Part shown: positions 8,100-19,763 of the stretch, one piece after another | Layout: every line of letters begins with the position of its first letter | Position numbering within the stretch: position 1 is the first letter of the stretch | Assembly: GCA_900552655.1 (NCBI GenBank) | Contig: USAE01000011.1 | Span: 1-40,543 of the forward strand | Length of the DNA stretch: 40,543 bases | Origin: an uncultured Clostridium sp. | GTDB lineage: Bacteria > Bacillota > Clostridia > TANB77 > CAG-508 | Direction of reading: 5' to 3' | Notes under the pieces: generated by a model | Seen by the model: only the letters and a program-made list of their open reading frames with translations | Databases searched by the model: none | What the model was told of the DNA's origin: nothing | Translations under genes and position numbers: made by a program

Positions 8100-11000
8100 T
8101 TGGGAAAGATAAAAGAAACACAAAAACTCTATAAAGAAGTAATAAATGAAATTTCAAAAAATGAAGAAAATTGGCAGAGTTTTTTGGATAGTAGTTCATG
8201 GAATTTTAAGTACGATTTTGATGACCAAATTCTAATATATGCTCAAAGACCAGATGCAAAGGCTTGTGCAACAATGGAAGAATGGAATAAAAAGTTAAAA
8301 AGATGGATAAATAGTGGAACTAAACCTATATATATTTTTGACAAGAATCCATATAGTGAATATCCTTTTAAATTAGTATTTGACTTATCAGATACACATA
8401 ATTATAATAATACTGAATATAAATTATGGACAATAAAGAAAGAATTTGAACAAGATATAATCGAAAGTTTAGAAGCTAATTTTGGAGATATAAGTGCAAA
8501 AGAATCACTGGCTCAAGCAATAATGCTTGCAAGTTATAATATGGTGGTAGATAACATGGAAGATTATTTATCATCGATTATTAACAATAAAAATAATTCA
8601 ATGCTTAAAGATATGTCAGATGATGAAATAAGAACTATATTCATGACAACAGCATGGTCGAGTGTAAGTTATATGATTATGACAAGGTGTGGAATAAATG
8701 CAAGACAGGAGATTGGACTACAAGAATTTTCATATATAAAATATTTTAATAATCAAGAAATACTTACAATTTTAGGAGCAAGTATAAGTGATATTTCAGA
8801 AATGGGATTAAGAGAAATTGCAAAGACAGTTATAAATTTACAAAAAAGTGAAAATTTAAAAAATCGTACAGTTGAAAAATTAGAAAAAGAAATGTATTCT
8901 AAAGATAATGAAAAAAATAAAGGAGGAAAAGAATATGATAGAGAAAATAGAATACACGAAACAGGGAGATTATTACATGCCGAATCTAACAATGAAAAAA
9001 GAGAAAATACCAGAGGGAAAATACTCTCTAATGAGATACAATTATCTAAAGAATCACAAGAACTACGAATTGACCAATTTAGTAATGAACAAGAAACTGA
9101 CAGAGCATTTAACACAAATACAAGAACAAGCAAATCAAAGAATACAGAAGATAGTAGAGGAAATGAAGAAGCAAGAGGGAATAACGGAAGAATTGAAAAT
9201 GAAAGACCAAATGAAATGGGTGGGACTTATGAACAACATTCAGCAGGCAGCAGAGGAAATAGTAGTGAACGAACTAATATACATTTAGAAGAATTATCAC
9301 AAAGAAGGATATTGTTTAAAGAAGAGCAAAAAACAGACAAGGACTTTTTACAAGATAAATATGTAAGTGCAATATTAAGTAATATTCAAAGTTTAAAAGT
9401 ATCTAAAAATGACATTAAAGAATTTTATAAATCACATCCAGACTTAAATGAAAGAACAGAGTATATAAAACAAGCATTTTATGATGCATATACAGAAATT
9501 GTAGTTGATGATACAAGATTAGGTTATAAAACCTATGAAAATGTACTACATTTATGGAAAGATGATTATTTGAATAGAACAGCAGAAGTTTATTATAATT
9601 GGAGTATGGTTGCAGAATATATTGAAGGACTTATAATGGTAAATGAATTTAATGATTTGCATAAACCTATACCGAGTTATAATGAACAAATGCAAATTTT
9701 ACAAGTAGAAGCAGAAAATGCTTCTGCTTTTTCTTTTACACAGGAAATCATTGATTATACTTTACAGAAAGGAAGTAATTTCCATGAAAGTAAAATGCGA
9801 ATATATAATCATTTTGAACAAAGCCTATCAACTCAAGAAAATATCAAGTTTTTAAAGCAGGAATATGGTTGGGGTGGTAGTAGCTCAATTCATATAGGAA
9901 CTCAAATTGGTATTGATTATGATGGACAAGGAATAAAACTTCATAGAGGTTATGAAAATGATGCTCCAAGAATTACAATACCATGGAATAAAGTAGAAAA
10001 AAGAATAAGTGAATTGATAAAAGCAGATAGATACCTAAATTCTAAAGAAAAAGAAGCATATCAAAATTGGATAAAAGAGCAAGAACAGAAAAAAGAACTA
10101 CAACAAGCAGAAGAAAAGTTAAAAAATCAAGCTGAACAACAAGAATATGAACTCGCAGAAAGAATATATACTTTTGTTAAGTCGTTTGAATTATATAATT
10201 ATACAGATGATACTGCAGCACTAAATTCTGATGAAGATAATATTGAAATAGTAAAAGCAGATATTAATGACTTAAGTAATATAAGTGATTATATAAATGC
10301 TTTAAGAAAAGCAAAAGATGGTTTGGAAGAAACCGATGTCAATAGACATGAAATTGATGTATTAATAACAGTGTTAGAAAAGAGAGTTCCTCATTATGAA
10401 TATCATTTGGGAGATACTGTATATATAGGTGCAGAAGAATATGAGATTGCAGGAATAACAGATGACATAGTTACTTTATATGATCCAAAATTTCCACTAT
10501 TTAATAAGCAAATGGTAATTGATGAATTTGAAAAAAAAGTTCAAGAAAATTATTCAAATGATCATTTAAAGGTTGAAAATACAGAAAAATCATCTCAAAA
10601 TCAAAATTTTGTTAAAGCAAAATCGAAAGAAAATCAAGAGTTAATAAATTTACTTGAATTTATATTTAGAAAATATGAAATTATAGACAATGGAATTAAT
10701 ATAGATGACAATGGAAAAATTGCAGGAATTGGACTAAATGAAGAATATATGTCTGCAATCGGAACTTTGAAATATTTGATTGCTATGCTAGATGATTATG
10801 ATGAAAAATTTGTTGGCAATGATAGAGAAAAATTATTAAAAGAATTAAATAAATTGAGAGCTGAAGAAAAGGAATATCTTTTAGGAAAAAAAGTTGAAAT
10901 AGAAAGCGTAATTTATACAGTTATAGGTATGGACTATGAATCCGAAAGAGATGATTTAGTAAATATTAAAAGTAATGTTGATGAAATAACAATGTTAGAG

Positions 11001-14000
11001 CCATCAAGCTATATAAAATATCTTTTAAATAATCAAGAATTAAATAAAATTGATAAAAAAGAACAAACAGATAAATTAGATATAGCAGAAGAAAATTCTA
11101 CAAGAAATAATAAAGAAGAAAGCATTGTGCCATCTGAAAACTTACATTATCAAAATGAAATAAATGAGCTAAAAGAAAATATAAAAACTAATTTTATTAA
11201 ATCTAGCAATAAAATTCAAGATTTCATATTACATCCAGAAGTATCAATAAAAGATAGAAATAATTATAAAATTACAGATAATAATTTAGGAGTTGGAACA
11301 CCAAAAGAAAAATTTGAAAGGAATATTGAAGCTATTAAAGTTCTAAAAAAATGTGAGAAAGAAAATAGATATGCTACACCAGAAGAACAAAAGATAATGA
11401 GTCAATATGTTGGATGGGGTGGACTACAACAGGCTTTTAAGAAAGACGATAATAGTTGGTCGCAAGAATATCAAACATTGAAAGAATTATTAACTGATGA
11501 AGAATATGAAAATGCAAGAGCTTCAGTATTAACGGCATTTTATACACCTCCAATAGTAATAAAGTCAATGTATGAAATACTGCAAAAAATGGGACTAAAA
11601 GAAGCAAATATATTAGAACCATCTTGTGGAATAGGAAACTTTTTAGGTATGTTACCTACAGAACTTGAACAATGCAAAATGTATGGAGTTGAACTTGATA
11701 GTATAAGTGGAAGAATAGCACAACAGTTATATCAAAAATCTACAATAGCAGTAAATGGATATGAAAAAGTAGATTTACCTGATAGTTTCTTTGATGTAGC
11801 TATTGGAAATGTACCTTTTGGTGATTTTAAAGTAAATGATAGAAAATATGATAAGAACAAGTTTTTAATTCATGATTACTTTTTTGGAAAAACAATAGAT
11901 AAGGTAAGACCAGGAGGAGTAATTGCATTTATTACCTCAAAGGGAACAATGGATAAGGCAAATTCAGAAGTAAGAAAATATATAGCACAGAGAGCTGAAC
12001 TATTAGGAGCTATAAGACTACCAAATAATACTTTTACTAAAAATGCAGGAACAAAAGTAACTTCCGATATTCTTTTTTTAAAAAAAAGAGAGAATATGAC
12101 AGATATAATGCCAGATTGGGTTTACTTAGATACTAATGAAGATGGAATTACAATGAACAAATATTTTGTAGATAATCCAGATATGATACTTGGAACAATG
12201 AAGATGGAATCAACACAATTTGGAAGACTTGATTCTACATGTAAACCATATGAAGGTATAGAATTAAAAACTTTATTAGATGAAGCTAAAGAAAAAATAA
12301 ATGGTGAAATTGCAGAATATGCAATAGGAAATATTGAAGAAAGAGAAGAAACAACGATTCCAGCAGATCCGAATGTGAAAAATTTTTCTTATACTATAAT
12401 TGATGGAAAAATATATTTTAGAGAAAATAGTATAATGGCAGAGCAAGATTTGCCAATTACTACAATAAGTAGAATAAAAGGAATGATTGAACTTCGTGAT
12501 TGTGTAAGAGAGCTGATAGACTTGCAAACAGAAGATTATCCAGATGAGAATATTAAAGTAGCACAAGAAAAATTAAACAGAATTTATGATAATTTTGTGA
12601 AGAAATACGGAATTATAAACAGTAGAGGTAATCGTTTAGCTTTTGAGGCAGATAGTAGCTACTATTTACTATGTTCATTAGAAGTAATAGATAGTGAAGG
12701 TAGATTTGTAAGAAAAGCAGATATGTTTAGTAAAAGGACTATAAAAGCATATAAAGAAATAACAAGTGTTGATACTGCAAATGAAGCATTAATTGTCTCA
12801 CTTTCAGAGAAAGCAAATGTTGATTTGGAATATATGTCAATAATATCAAACAAAACTCAAGAAGAACTAATAAAAGAACTTGAAGGAATTATATACAAAG
12901 TACCTATGGAAGATAATAAATATGTAACAAGTGATGAATACCTTTCAGGAAATGTAAGAGAAAAACTTAAATTAGCAGAATCTTTAGTTGAAACACAACC
13001 TGAATTAAAAGTTAATGTAGAAGCATTAAAAAAAGTAATACCAAAAGATTTAACAGCTAGCGAAATCGGGATAAAGCTAGGTGCAACATGGATTCCTATA
13101 GATGTAATAGAAAGTTTCATGTATGAATTACTGGATACACCTAATCATGCACAATGGAATATAAAAGTGAAATTTAGTAAATATAATTCAGAGTGGTATA
13201 TTTCAAGTAAAAATTATGATTATTCTAATGTAAAAGCAAATAGAACCTATGGAACAAAAAGAGTAAATGCCTATGAAATAATAGAAAAAACATTAAATTT
13301 AAAAGATGTTAAAATCTTTGATACAATAACTGATGAAAATGGAAATAAAATAAGAGAATTTAATGCTAAAGAAACGGCTATTGCACAGGCAAAACAGGAA
13401 CAAATAAAGCAAGCGTTTGATGATTGGATTTACAAAGATATAGATAGAAGAGAGAGATTAGTACGACTATATAATGATAAATTTAATAGCATTAGACCAC
13501 GAGAATATGATGGAAGTCATTTGAATTTTTCTGGTATGAATCCAGAAATAAAATTAAGAAAACATCAAGAAAATGCTATTGCTCATATTTTATATGGGAG
13601 AAATACTCTTTTAGCACATGAAGTAGGAGCAGGAAAAACATTTGAAATGGTAGCAGGAGCAATGGAGAGTAAGCGACTTGGACTTTGTAATAAGTCCATT
13701 TTTGTTGTTCCAAATCACATTATAGAGCAATTCGCCGCAGAGTTTTTACAACTATACCCTTCAGCAAATATAATGGTGGCAACGAAGAAAGACTTTGCAA
13801 CGGCTAATAGAAAAAAGTTTTGCTCTCGTATTGCTACTGGAGATTTTGATGCTGTAATCATTGGTCATTCACAATTTGAGAAAATTCCAATGTCAATCGA
13901 AAGACAAAGGCAGTTAATAGAAAATCAAATTTTTGATATTTTAACAGGAATTGATGAAGCTAAAAGAAGCAAAGCAGAGAACTTCACAATAAAACAAATG

Positions 14001-16052
14001 GAAAAAACAAGAAAAGCACTTGAAAGTAAATTAGAAAAATTAAATTCACAGGAAAGAAAAGATGATGTTATAAATTTTGAGCAACTAGGAGTAGATAAAT
14101 TATTTGTTGATGAAGCTCATAACTATAAAAATTTATTTTTATATACTAAAATGCACAATGTAGGTGGAATTTCTCAAACAGATGCTCAAAAGAGTAGTGA
14201 CTTATATATGAAATGTAGATACCTTGATGAAATTACAGGTGGTAAAGGTATTGTTTTTGCAACAGGTACACCAGTAAGTAATTCAATGGTAGAATTATAC
14301 ACAATGCAGAGGTATTTACAGTATGGTGATTTAGTAAAAATGGGACTTGAAAATTTTGATAACTGGGCAAGTATATTTGGAGAAACAGTAACAGCAATGG
14401 AATTATCTCCTGAAGGAACAGGTTATAGAAGTAAAACAAGATTTTCAAAGTTTCATAATTTGCCTGAACTGATGAGCCTATTTAAAGAAATAGCAGATAT
14501 TCAAACAGCAGAAACACTAAATTTACCAACACCAGAAGTAATAAGACATGATGAAATAGTAAAACCAAGCCAAATGCAAAAAGATATGGTAGCAGAATTA
14601 GGAGAAAGAGCTGAAGCTATTAGAAATGGACAAGTAGATCCAAGTGTGGATAATATGTTGAAAATAACAAATGAAGGACGAAAACTTGCATTAGACCAAA
14701 GACTTATGAATGATATGTTAGAAGAAAATGAAAATGGAAAAGTTGGAACTTGTGCTAACAACATTTATAATATATGGAAGGAAAATAAAGAACAAAAATT
14801 AACTCAATTAGTATTTTGCGACTTATCTACACCAAAACAATATGAAGAAAAATATGATGAAGAAGGAAATTATATATTTACAGATGTTTATAACGATTTA
14901 AGAAGAAAACTTGTATTAAAAGGTATTCCTCGAGAAGAAATAGCTTTTATACATGAAGCTGATAATGAAAATAAAAAGAAAGAGTTATTTGCTAAAGTAA
15001 GGAAAGGTGAAGTAAGAGTTCTAATTGGAAGCACAAGTAAGATGCGGTGCAGGTACAAATGTTCAAGATAAAATTATAGCATTACACCATTTAGATACAC
15101 CATATAGACCAGCAGATTTAACGCAAAGAAATCGGAAGGCGGAGTAAGACAAGGAAATCAAAACAAACAAGTTCATATATATACTTATGTGACGGAGCAG
15201 ACTTTTGATGCTTATTTATTTCAAATGTTAGAAAGAAAACAAGGCTTTATATCACAAATAATGACTTCAAAAACACCAGATAGAACGGCAGATGATATAG
15301 ATGAAAAAGCTCTAAGTTATGGCGAAATTAAAGCATTAGCAACAGGAAATAAGCATATACTAGAAAAAACACAATTAGATTCAGAAGTTGCAAAACTAAA
15401 AATGGTTAGACAAAGTTATCAAAGTCAAATATATGATTTAGAAGATAAAATTACAAGATCATATCCTAATCAAATTAAAGAGATACAAGAAAAAATACAA
15501 GCACTAGAAGATGATGTAAAGCAGTTAGAAGAAAATACAATTTTAAACGAAGATGGCTTTTCAAAGATGAAGATAAAGGGTGTTGAATATACAGATAAAG
15601 AACAAGCAGGAAAAGCAATTTTAGAAACTTGTAAGACAAAAACGAACCCAGATTTAGAAGAAATAGGAGAATATAGAGGCTTTAAATTAGAACTGGGATT
15701 TAATTCATTAGAAAAACAATTTACTATGACTATGAAAAATAAATATAGTTATAGTATTTTTTTGGGTAGCGATATTTATGGTAATATCACTAGAATAAAC
15801 AATGCTTTAGATGGAATAAAAGATAAAATTCCAGACCAAAAGTTAAGACTTGAAGATATTGAAAAGCAACTAGAAACAGCAAAAATAGAAGTGCAAAAAC
15901 CATTTCCAAAAGAATTGGAATTGAAAGAAAAAATGAAAAAATTAGAAGAGCTAAACATTCTGTTAAAAATAGATGAAAAAGAAAAGCAAGTATTGGATAC
16001 AGGCAGTGAAGAAATTGAAAATGATGAAAAAGAAAAGGAAAAAGAAAGGTAA
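8100..16052 (+). CDS. Giant N6-adenine methylase / SNF2-type helicase, three CGG +1 shifts
   Basis: 2649 residues after skipping C at 15045, 15133 and 15140; TTG start behind GAGGAGG. Domains in order: an ArdC-like N-terminus (about 1-100, YDFDDQILIYAQRP); charged linkers and small accessory domains; an adenine-methyltransferase core with LEPSCGIGNF (SAM motif, about 1172) and GNVPFG (NPPF-like, about 1236); then a superfamily 2 helicase with Walker A HEVGAGKT (about 1840), VDEAH (about 2004) and ATGTPVSNS. The C-terminal helicase motifs STSKMGAGTN and DLTQRNGRGVRQGN exist only if all three shifts occur. The tail (about 2400-2649) is coiled coil. Such proteins are standard cargo of Tn1549/CTn-type elements and are thought to protect or process transferred DNA. 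Read conventionally, the protein would stop at 15071 and lose motifs V and VI. Confidence 0.93.
15045..15048 (+). other. CGG +1 site 2 (helicase)
   Basis: ATG [C] GGT. Skipping C15045 restores SKMGAGTNVQD (helicase motif V). Confidence 0.93.
15133..15136 (+). other. CGG +1 site 3 (helicase)
   Basis: AAT [C] GGA. First of two shifts needed to read QRNGRGVRQGN. Confidence 0.93.
15140..15143 (+). other. CGG +1 site 4 (helicase)
   Basis: AGG [C] GGA. Only one codon separates the glycine of site 3 from this CGG. Confidence 0.93.
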
Positions 16053-16105
16053 ATTAAAATTAATAAACATTAATAGATACTATATGTTTTTATAAATAAT
16101 TATGA

Positions 16106-16111
16106 TATAAT
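16106..16111 (+). promoter_or_regulatory. Extended -10 promoter element
   Basis: TGATATAAT (TGN plus a perfect TATAAT) lies about 40 bases before the ATG at 16151, in the gap after the helicase gene. No clear -35 hexamer is seen at 17 bases. Confidence 0.45.
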
Positions 16112-16150
16112 CCATGTAATAAATAATAATGAGCAATGGAGTGTATTATA

Positions 16151-16432
16151 ATGTTTAATAATAAAAAGAAAATAGAATTCAATGATGAAGAATTAAGAAT
16201 TATACTTTATGCACTAAATGACTTTAGAAACAAGTTATTAAGTGAAAATAAATATGCAGATGTTGTAGGCGAAGTGATACCTAAATTAAAGAATAAAATG
16301 AAATTAGATAAATATGATTTAGGAATTGTTATAAATGGGCTAGATCAAAAAAGAAAAGCTATGATTGCCACAAACGAAAACACCTCTACACTAAATGAAT
16401 TACTTTTAAGATTACTTGAAATTGGCAGTTAG
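16151..16432 (+). CDS. Small hypothetical protein, paralogue of the one at 21438
   Basis: 93 residues. ATG at 16151 is preferred over the in-frame ATG at 16136 because GGAG lies at proper spacing before 16151. The C-terminal half (KYDLGIVINGLDQKR...LNELLLRLLEIGS) matches the small protein encoded at 21438 (KYDYGIIINALYELR...VNELLIRMLDIP), so these are paralogues. Predicted helical, soluble, function unknown. It is framed by an extended -10 element and a terminator, so it may be a separate transcript. Confidence 0.6.
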   Translation: MFNNKKKIEFNDEELRIILYALNDFRNKLLSENKYADVVGEVIPKLKNKMKLDKYDLGIVINGLDQKRKAMIATNENTSTLNELLLRLLEIGS

Positions 16433-16480
16433 TTTGTAGAGGGAGAGTTAATAATAAAATAAAAATATTATACAAATATG

Positions 16481-16514
16481 AGAGATATTAAGAAATTTAG
16501 TATCTCTTTTTTTA
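16481..16514 (+). terminator. Rho-independent terminator
   Basis: AGAGATA (16481-16487) pairs with TATCTCT (16501-16507), followed by a run of T residues. It ends the short upstream gene and precedes the TOPRIM gene closely, so it may also act as an attenuator. Confidence 0.65.
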
Positions 16515-16535
16515 TTTGGAAAGGTAGTGAAAAAT

Positions 16536-17507
16536 ATGCCTTATATACCACCAGAAATAGTAAAAAAAGCAGAAGAAATGGACTTGCTAACATATTTACA
16601 GAACTATGAACCACAAGAATTAGTAAAGGTAGGAAATGGAACTTACACTACAAAAACACATGATAGTATAAGAATAAGCAATGGTTTATGGAATTGGTTT
16701 TCAGAAGGTGTAGGAGGAAAAAATGCAATTTCTTATCTTATGAAGGTAAAGAAATATTCTTTTTTAGAAGCTGTAGAAACAATTATAGGAAATGTGAATG
16801 TGAAACAACCTGTGATTTACAAAGAAGAAAAACAAGATAACAACGAATTAATTTTACCTAAAAAATCAAGTAATTCAGAGCGTGCAAAAATATATTTAAT
16901 GAGCAGAGGAATTACTCCAGAGATAATAAAAGAGTGCATGGATAATAAGTTGATTTATGAAAGTTTACCAAATCATAATGTGGTTTTTATTGGGTTAGAT
17001 GATAGTAAAAGTCCAAAGTATGCTTTTTATAGAGGAACTAATCAAACAAGATTTATGGGAGAAGCGAAAGGAAGTGATAAAAAATATACCTTTAGATTAG
17101 AGGCTAAAACAGAATGCAGTAGATTACATTTATTTGAGAGTGCAATAGATTTGTTGTCTTATGCAACCTTATTAAAATTGAAAAAAATAGATTGGCACAG
17201 AGAAAATATGATTTCACTTGCAGGAGTTTATCAGCCATCTAAAATGGTAGAAAGTAATAAAATACCAATAGCAATTCAAGAGTTTTTAAAGAAAAATCCT
17301 AGTATAAATGAAATATATTTGCATTTAGATAATGATGAAGTTGGAAGAAATGCAAGTTGCACAATGCAAAAAGTTTTAGGAAAAAACTTTATAGTTTTTG
17401 ATAGACCACCTCCTGTAGGAAAGGATTGTAACGATTATTTGCAATATATATTAGGTAGAAATTTTAATAGAAATACAAAAGAAAAAGTAATAGAAGTAGC
17501 AAGATAA
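16536..17507 (+). CDS. DUF3991/TOPRIM domain protein (primase-like)
   Basis: 323 residues. ATG at 16536 is preferred over GTG at 16527 on spacing from GGAAAGG. The N-terminal half resembles the zinc-less primase-related region (IRISNGLWNWFSEGVGGKNAISYLM), followed by a TOPRIM-like core. That core has LFESAIDLLSYATL, where the glutamate of the family lies in FES, and IYLHLDNDEVGRNAS, where DND supplies the acidic metal ligands. Such proteins accompany relaxase genes in conjugative elements and may prime the complementary strand in the recipient. It is followed by a DpnD/PcfM-like gene in the same direction. Confidence 0.8.
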   Translation: MPYIPPEIVKKAEEMDLLTYLQNYEPQELVKVGNGTYTTKTHDSIRISNGLWNWFSEGVGGKNAISYLMKVKKYSFLEAVETIIGNVNVKQPVIYKEEKQDNNELILPKKSSNSERAKIYLMSRGITPEIIKECMDNKLIYESLPNHNVVFIGLDDSKSPKYAFYRGTNQTRFMGEAKGSDKKYTFRLEAKTECSRLHLFESAIDLLSYATLLKLKKIDWHRENMISLAGVYQPSKMVESNKIPIAIQEFLKKNPSINEIYLHLDNDEVGRNASCTMQKVLGKNFIVFDRPPPVGKDCNDYLQYILGRNFNRNTKEKVIEVAR

Positions 17508-17533
17508 TATAAAAAAATGGAGGAATTTTAACT

Positions 17534-17920
17534 ATGAATCAATACAAAGTAGAATTAAAGGAAATATTTAGAAAAGAAATTATGGTATGTGCAGAGAATG
17601 AAGCAGAGGCAATAGAATTTGTGAAAAAGGCTTATTTAAGAACAAATATGTTAGAACATTCTTATATGGATTTAGATGCAGTTGAAACAAAAATTGTTGA
17701 AAAAAATACTGACAATAAATGTGAAGAAGTAGAAGAAGATAATATTATAGATGAAGAAAGCAGAGAAAATATAGAAGAAACAGTAGAAGAAATGAGAGAA
17801 AATTTAGATAAAATAGAAGATGCTTTAGATGAAGATGACATTGTATATATTGATATGTTAATCGAAGATTTAGAAGATAATATTGAAGATTTAAAAGAAA
17901 CTGTAAGAGAAATTGAGTAA
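17534..17920 (+). CDS. DpnD/PcfM-like small acidic protein
   Basis: 128 residues, ATG behind ATGGAGGA. The N-terminus (YKVELKEIFRKEIMVCAENEAEAIEFVKKAY) fits the DpnD-PcfM-like family: a small alpha/beta domain found beside DpnII-type and conjugation genes. Residues 60-128 are strongly acidic and form a likely coiled coil. It is the last gene before the putative oriT. Its biochemical role is unknown; the family assignment rests on pattern recognition only. Confidence 0.6.
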   Translation: MNQYKVELKEIFRKEIMVCAENEAEAIEFVKKAYLRTNMLEHSYMDLDAVETKIVEKNTDNKCEEVEEDNIIDEESRENIEETVEEMRENLDKIEDALDEDDIVYIDMLIEDLEDNIEDLKETVREIE

Positions 17921-17984
17921 CAAATTAATAAAAAAATTTGTAGTTTTATTTTAGCTCATTTTGAAAATTGAAAAATTTATGTCC

Positions 17985-18052
17985 TAGCAAGCACTGCATT
18001 TGTACTCCCGCCCAAATGCAAAATATGGGGACACCCCAATCCCCGTAAAAAT
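17985..18052 (+). other. oriT: Putative origin of transfer (oriT)
   Basis: A short GC-rich island in very AT-rich surroundings, directly ahead of mobC and the relaxase gene. It holds a perfect 8-bp inverted repeat (TGCATTTG at 17995-18002, CAAATGCA at 18013-18020) around TACTCCCGCC. Next comes TGGGG-ACA-CCCCA (18026-18038) and then CCCC again. Position, composition and palindromes are those expected of an oriT nicked by the neighbouring relaxase. The nick site cannot be read from sequence alone. Confidence 0.65.
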
Positions 18053-18081
18053 AATAAAAAGAAAGAGGTGCATATTTTTTA

Positions 18082-18411
18082 TTGAGAAAAAGAGATATAA
18101 AAAAACAAGTATGGCTAAACGAAGTTGAACGAAAGACATTAAAAACAAATGCAAAAAAAGTTGGATTAAATGAAAGTGAGTATATTAGAAGTCTTATAAT
18201 GGGATATAAACCAAAAGAACAACCAAATGAAGAATTTTATGAAAGTATGAACCAATTAAGAGGTATAAGTATAAATTTAAACCAGATAGCAAGAAAGGCT
18301 AATTCATTAGGAATGATTGATGCACCATTTTATAAAAAAACTTGTATTAAGTTAAATGAATTTATGCAACAAATAAAAAAAGAATATTTTTATATTGATA
18401 AGGAAAAGTAA
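18082..18411 (+). CDS. mobC: MobC-like relaxosome accessory protein
   Basis: 109 residues from TTG at 18082 behind AGAGGTG. The N-terminus (KQVWLNEVERKTLKTNAKKVGLNESEYIRSLIMGY) is a ribbon-helix-helix DNA-binding domain. The C-terminus (LRGISINLNQIARKANSLG) is the MobC signature NLNQIARKAN. It would bind oriT and help the relaxase melt and nick it. It overlaps the relaxase start by one base (TAATG), so the two are translationally coupled. Confidence 0.85.
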   Translation: MRKRDIKKQVWLNEVERKTLKTNAKKVGLNESEYIRSLIMGYKPKEQPNEEFYESMNQLRGISINLNQIARKANSLGMIDAPFYKKTCIKLNEFMQQIKKEYFYIDKEK

Positions 18412-19763
18412 TGGCAACAACAAGTATATGGAAAATAGATAAAAGACTAGATCATGTTATTAAATATACAACTAATCCTGAAAAGACAACAAATGAAGCT
18501 TATAAAGAATTGCATAATGTAATCGAATATACAAAGGCATCTTATAAAACAGAAGAACAATTATATGTAACTACATTAAACTGTTCTAAAGAAACAATAT
18601 TACAAGAAATGATGGAAACAAAGAAGAAATATAGAAAGACAGATGGTATATTAGGTTATCATGCTTTTCAATCTTTTGCAGAAGGAGAAGTTACTCCAGA
18701 AATTGCTCATGAAATAGGAGTTAAGTTAGCAAATGAGTTATGGGGAGATAAATATGAAGTTGTAGTAACGACACATCTAAATACAAAGCATATTCATAAT
18801 CATTTTTGCTTTAACTCAGTTTCTTTTAAAGATGGAAAAAAATATCATGATTGTCATAGTAGTTATGCTTTAATGAGAGAAACATCAGATAGGCTTTGTG
18901 AGGAATATAAGTTAAGTGTATTAAAAGAAAAGAAATGTCCAAAGAGCAATATTGATTATAGTAATTTTTATAAAAAGGAAGTAAAAATATCTAATTACTA
19001 TACTAACACAAAAGATGATATTGATTATGCGATTGAACAAGCATATTCATATAAAGATTTTCTTGCTATATTAAATAAAATGAATTATACAGTAGAAAAT
19101 CGTAGTGGAAAACTAAGTGTGAGACAAAATTCACATAAAAGAAATATAAGAATTGAAAGAGCTTTTGGAGATGAGTATAAAGTTGAAAGTATTGAAAAAA
19201 GAATTTATGAAACATATAAAACAAGAGAGCCTTTTCCTGAAGCAAGAACTCAACAACCAAAAAAATACAAAATGGTAAAAAAACAAAATATTAGAAATAG
19301 AAAAAAGCCTAAAGGAATAAAAGCTTTATATTTTTATTATTGCTTTTTGTTAAAAATATATCCTATAAATAAGAAAAAAACATATTCAAGAGAAATGCAA
19401 GAAGAAATAAAAAAAATGGATAAGATTTCAAGAGAAACAAGGTTCTTGTGCAAGAATAACATTCAGAATGTGCAAGAACTTCTTGCATATAAAAAATTAA
19501 TTAACTTAAACAAAAAAGACTTAAAGAGCCAAAAAGAAAATCTATGGAGAAAGCATAAAAAAACAGAAGATGAAAATGAAAAACAAAATATTTATACAAG
19601 AATACAAGAAATTCAAAATGAAATAGATAAACTTTCAGAAGAAATTATTTTAATTGAAGATATTGAAACAAGAGTACCAAAAATAAAGGAAAATATTGAA
19701 GAAATAAATAATGACAAAAAAGAAAGAAGAAAGGAGAAAGAAGATATTGAGTATATCAAGTGA
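18411..19763 (+). CDS. Relaxase / mobilisation nuclease (MobP type)
   Basis: 450 residues. The relaxase domain (Pfam relaxase/mobilisation nuclease type) occupies about residues 1-250. It has GYHAFQSF (82-89) and the metal-binding three-histidine motif HIHNH (127-131) within THLNTKHIHNHF. A likely catalytic tyrosine lies in the N-terminal IKYTTNPEKT region. The C-terminal third is basic and then coiled coil. The enzyme nicks oriT and stays covalently attached to the strand led to VirD4. Its 3' end overlaps the next gene. No CGG is present in frame. Confidence 0.9.
   Translation: MATTSIWKIDKRLDHVIKYTTNPEKTTNEAYKELHNVIEYTKASYKTEEQLYVTTLNCSKETILQEMMETKKKYRKTDGILGYHAFQSFAEGEVTPEIAHEIGVKLANELWGDKYEVVVTTHLNTKHIHNHFCFNSVSFKDGKKYHDCHSSYALMRETSDRLCEEYKLSVLKEKKCPKSNIDYSNFYKKEVKISNYYTNTKDDIDYAIEQAYSYKDFLAILNKMNYTVENRSGKLSVRQNSHKRNIRIERAFGDEYKVESIEKRIYETYKTREPFPEARTQQPKKYKMVKKQNIRNRKKPKGIKALYFYYCFLLKIYPINKKKTYSREMQEEIKKMDKISRETRFLCKNNIQNVQELLAYKKLINLNKKDLKSQKENLWRKHKKTEDENEKQNIYTRIQEIQNEIDKLSEEIILIEDIETRVPKIKENIEEINNDKKERRKEKEDIEYIK

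Noticed and set aside
8908..9288. A 126-codon open frame inside the methylase-helicase gene
   Set aside because: It lies in a second frame of a low-complexity charged linker within a well-supported long gene. It does have a GGAGG-like upstream sequence, but codon use and position favour chance overlap.
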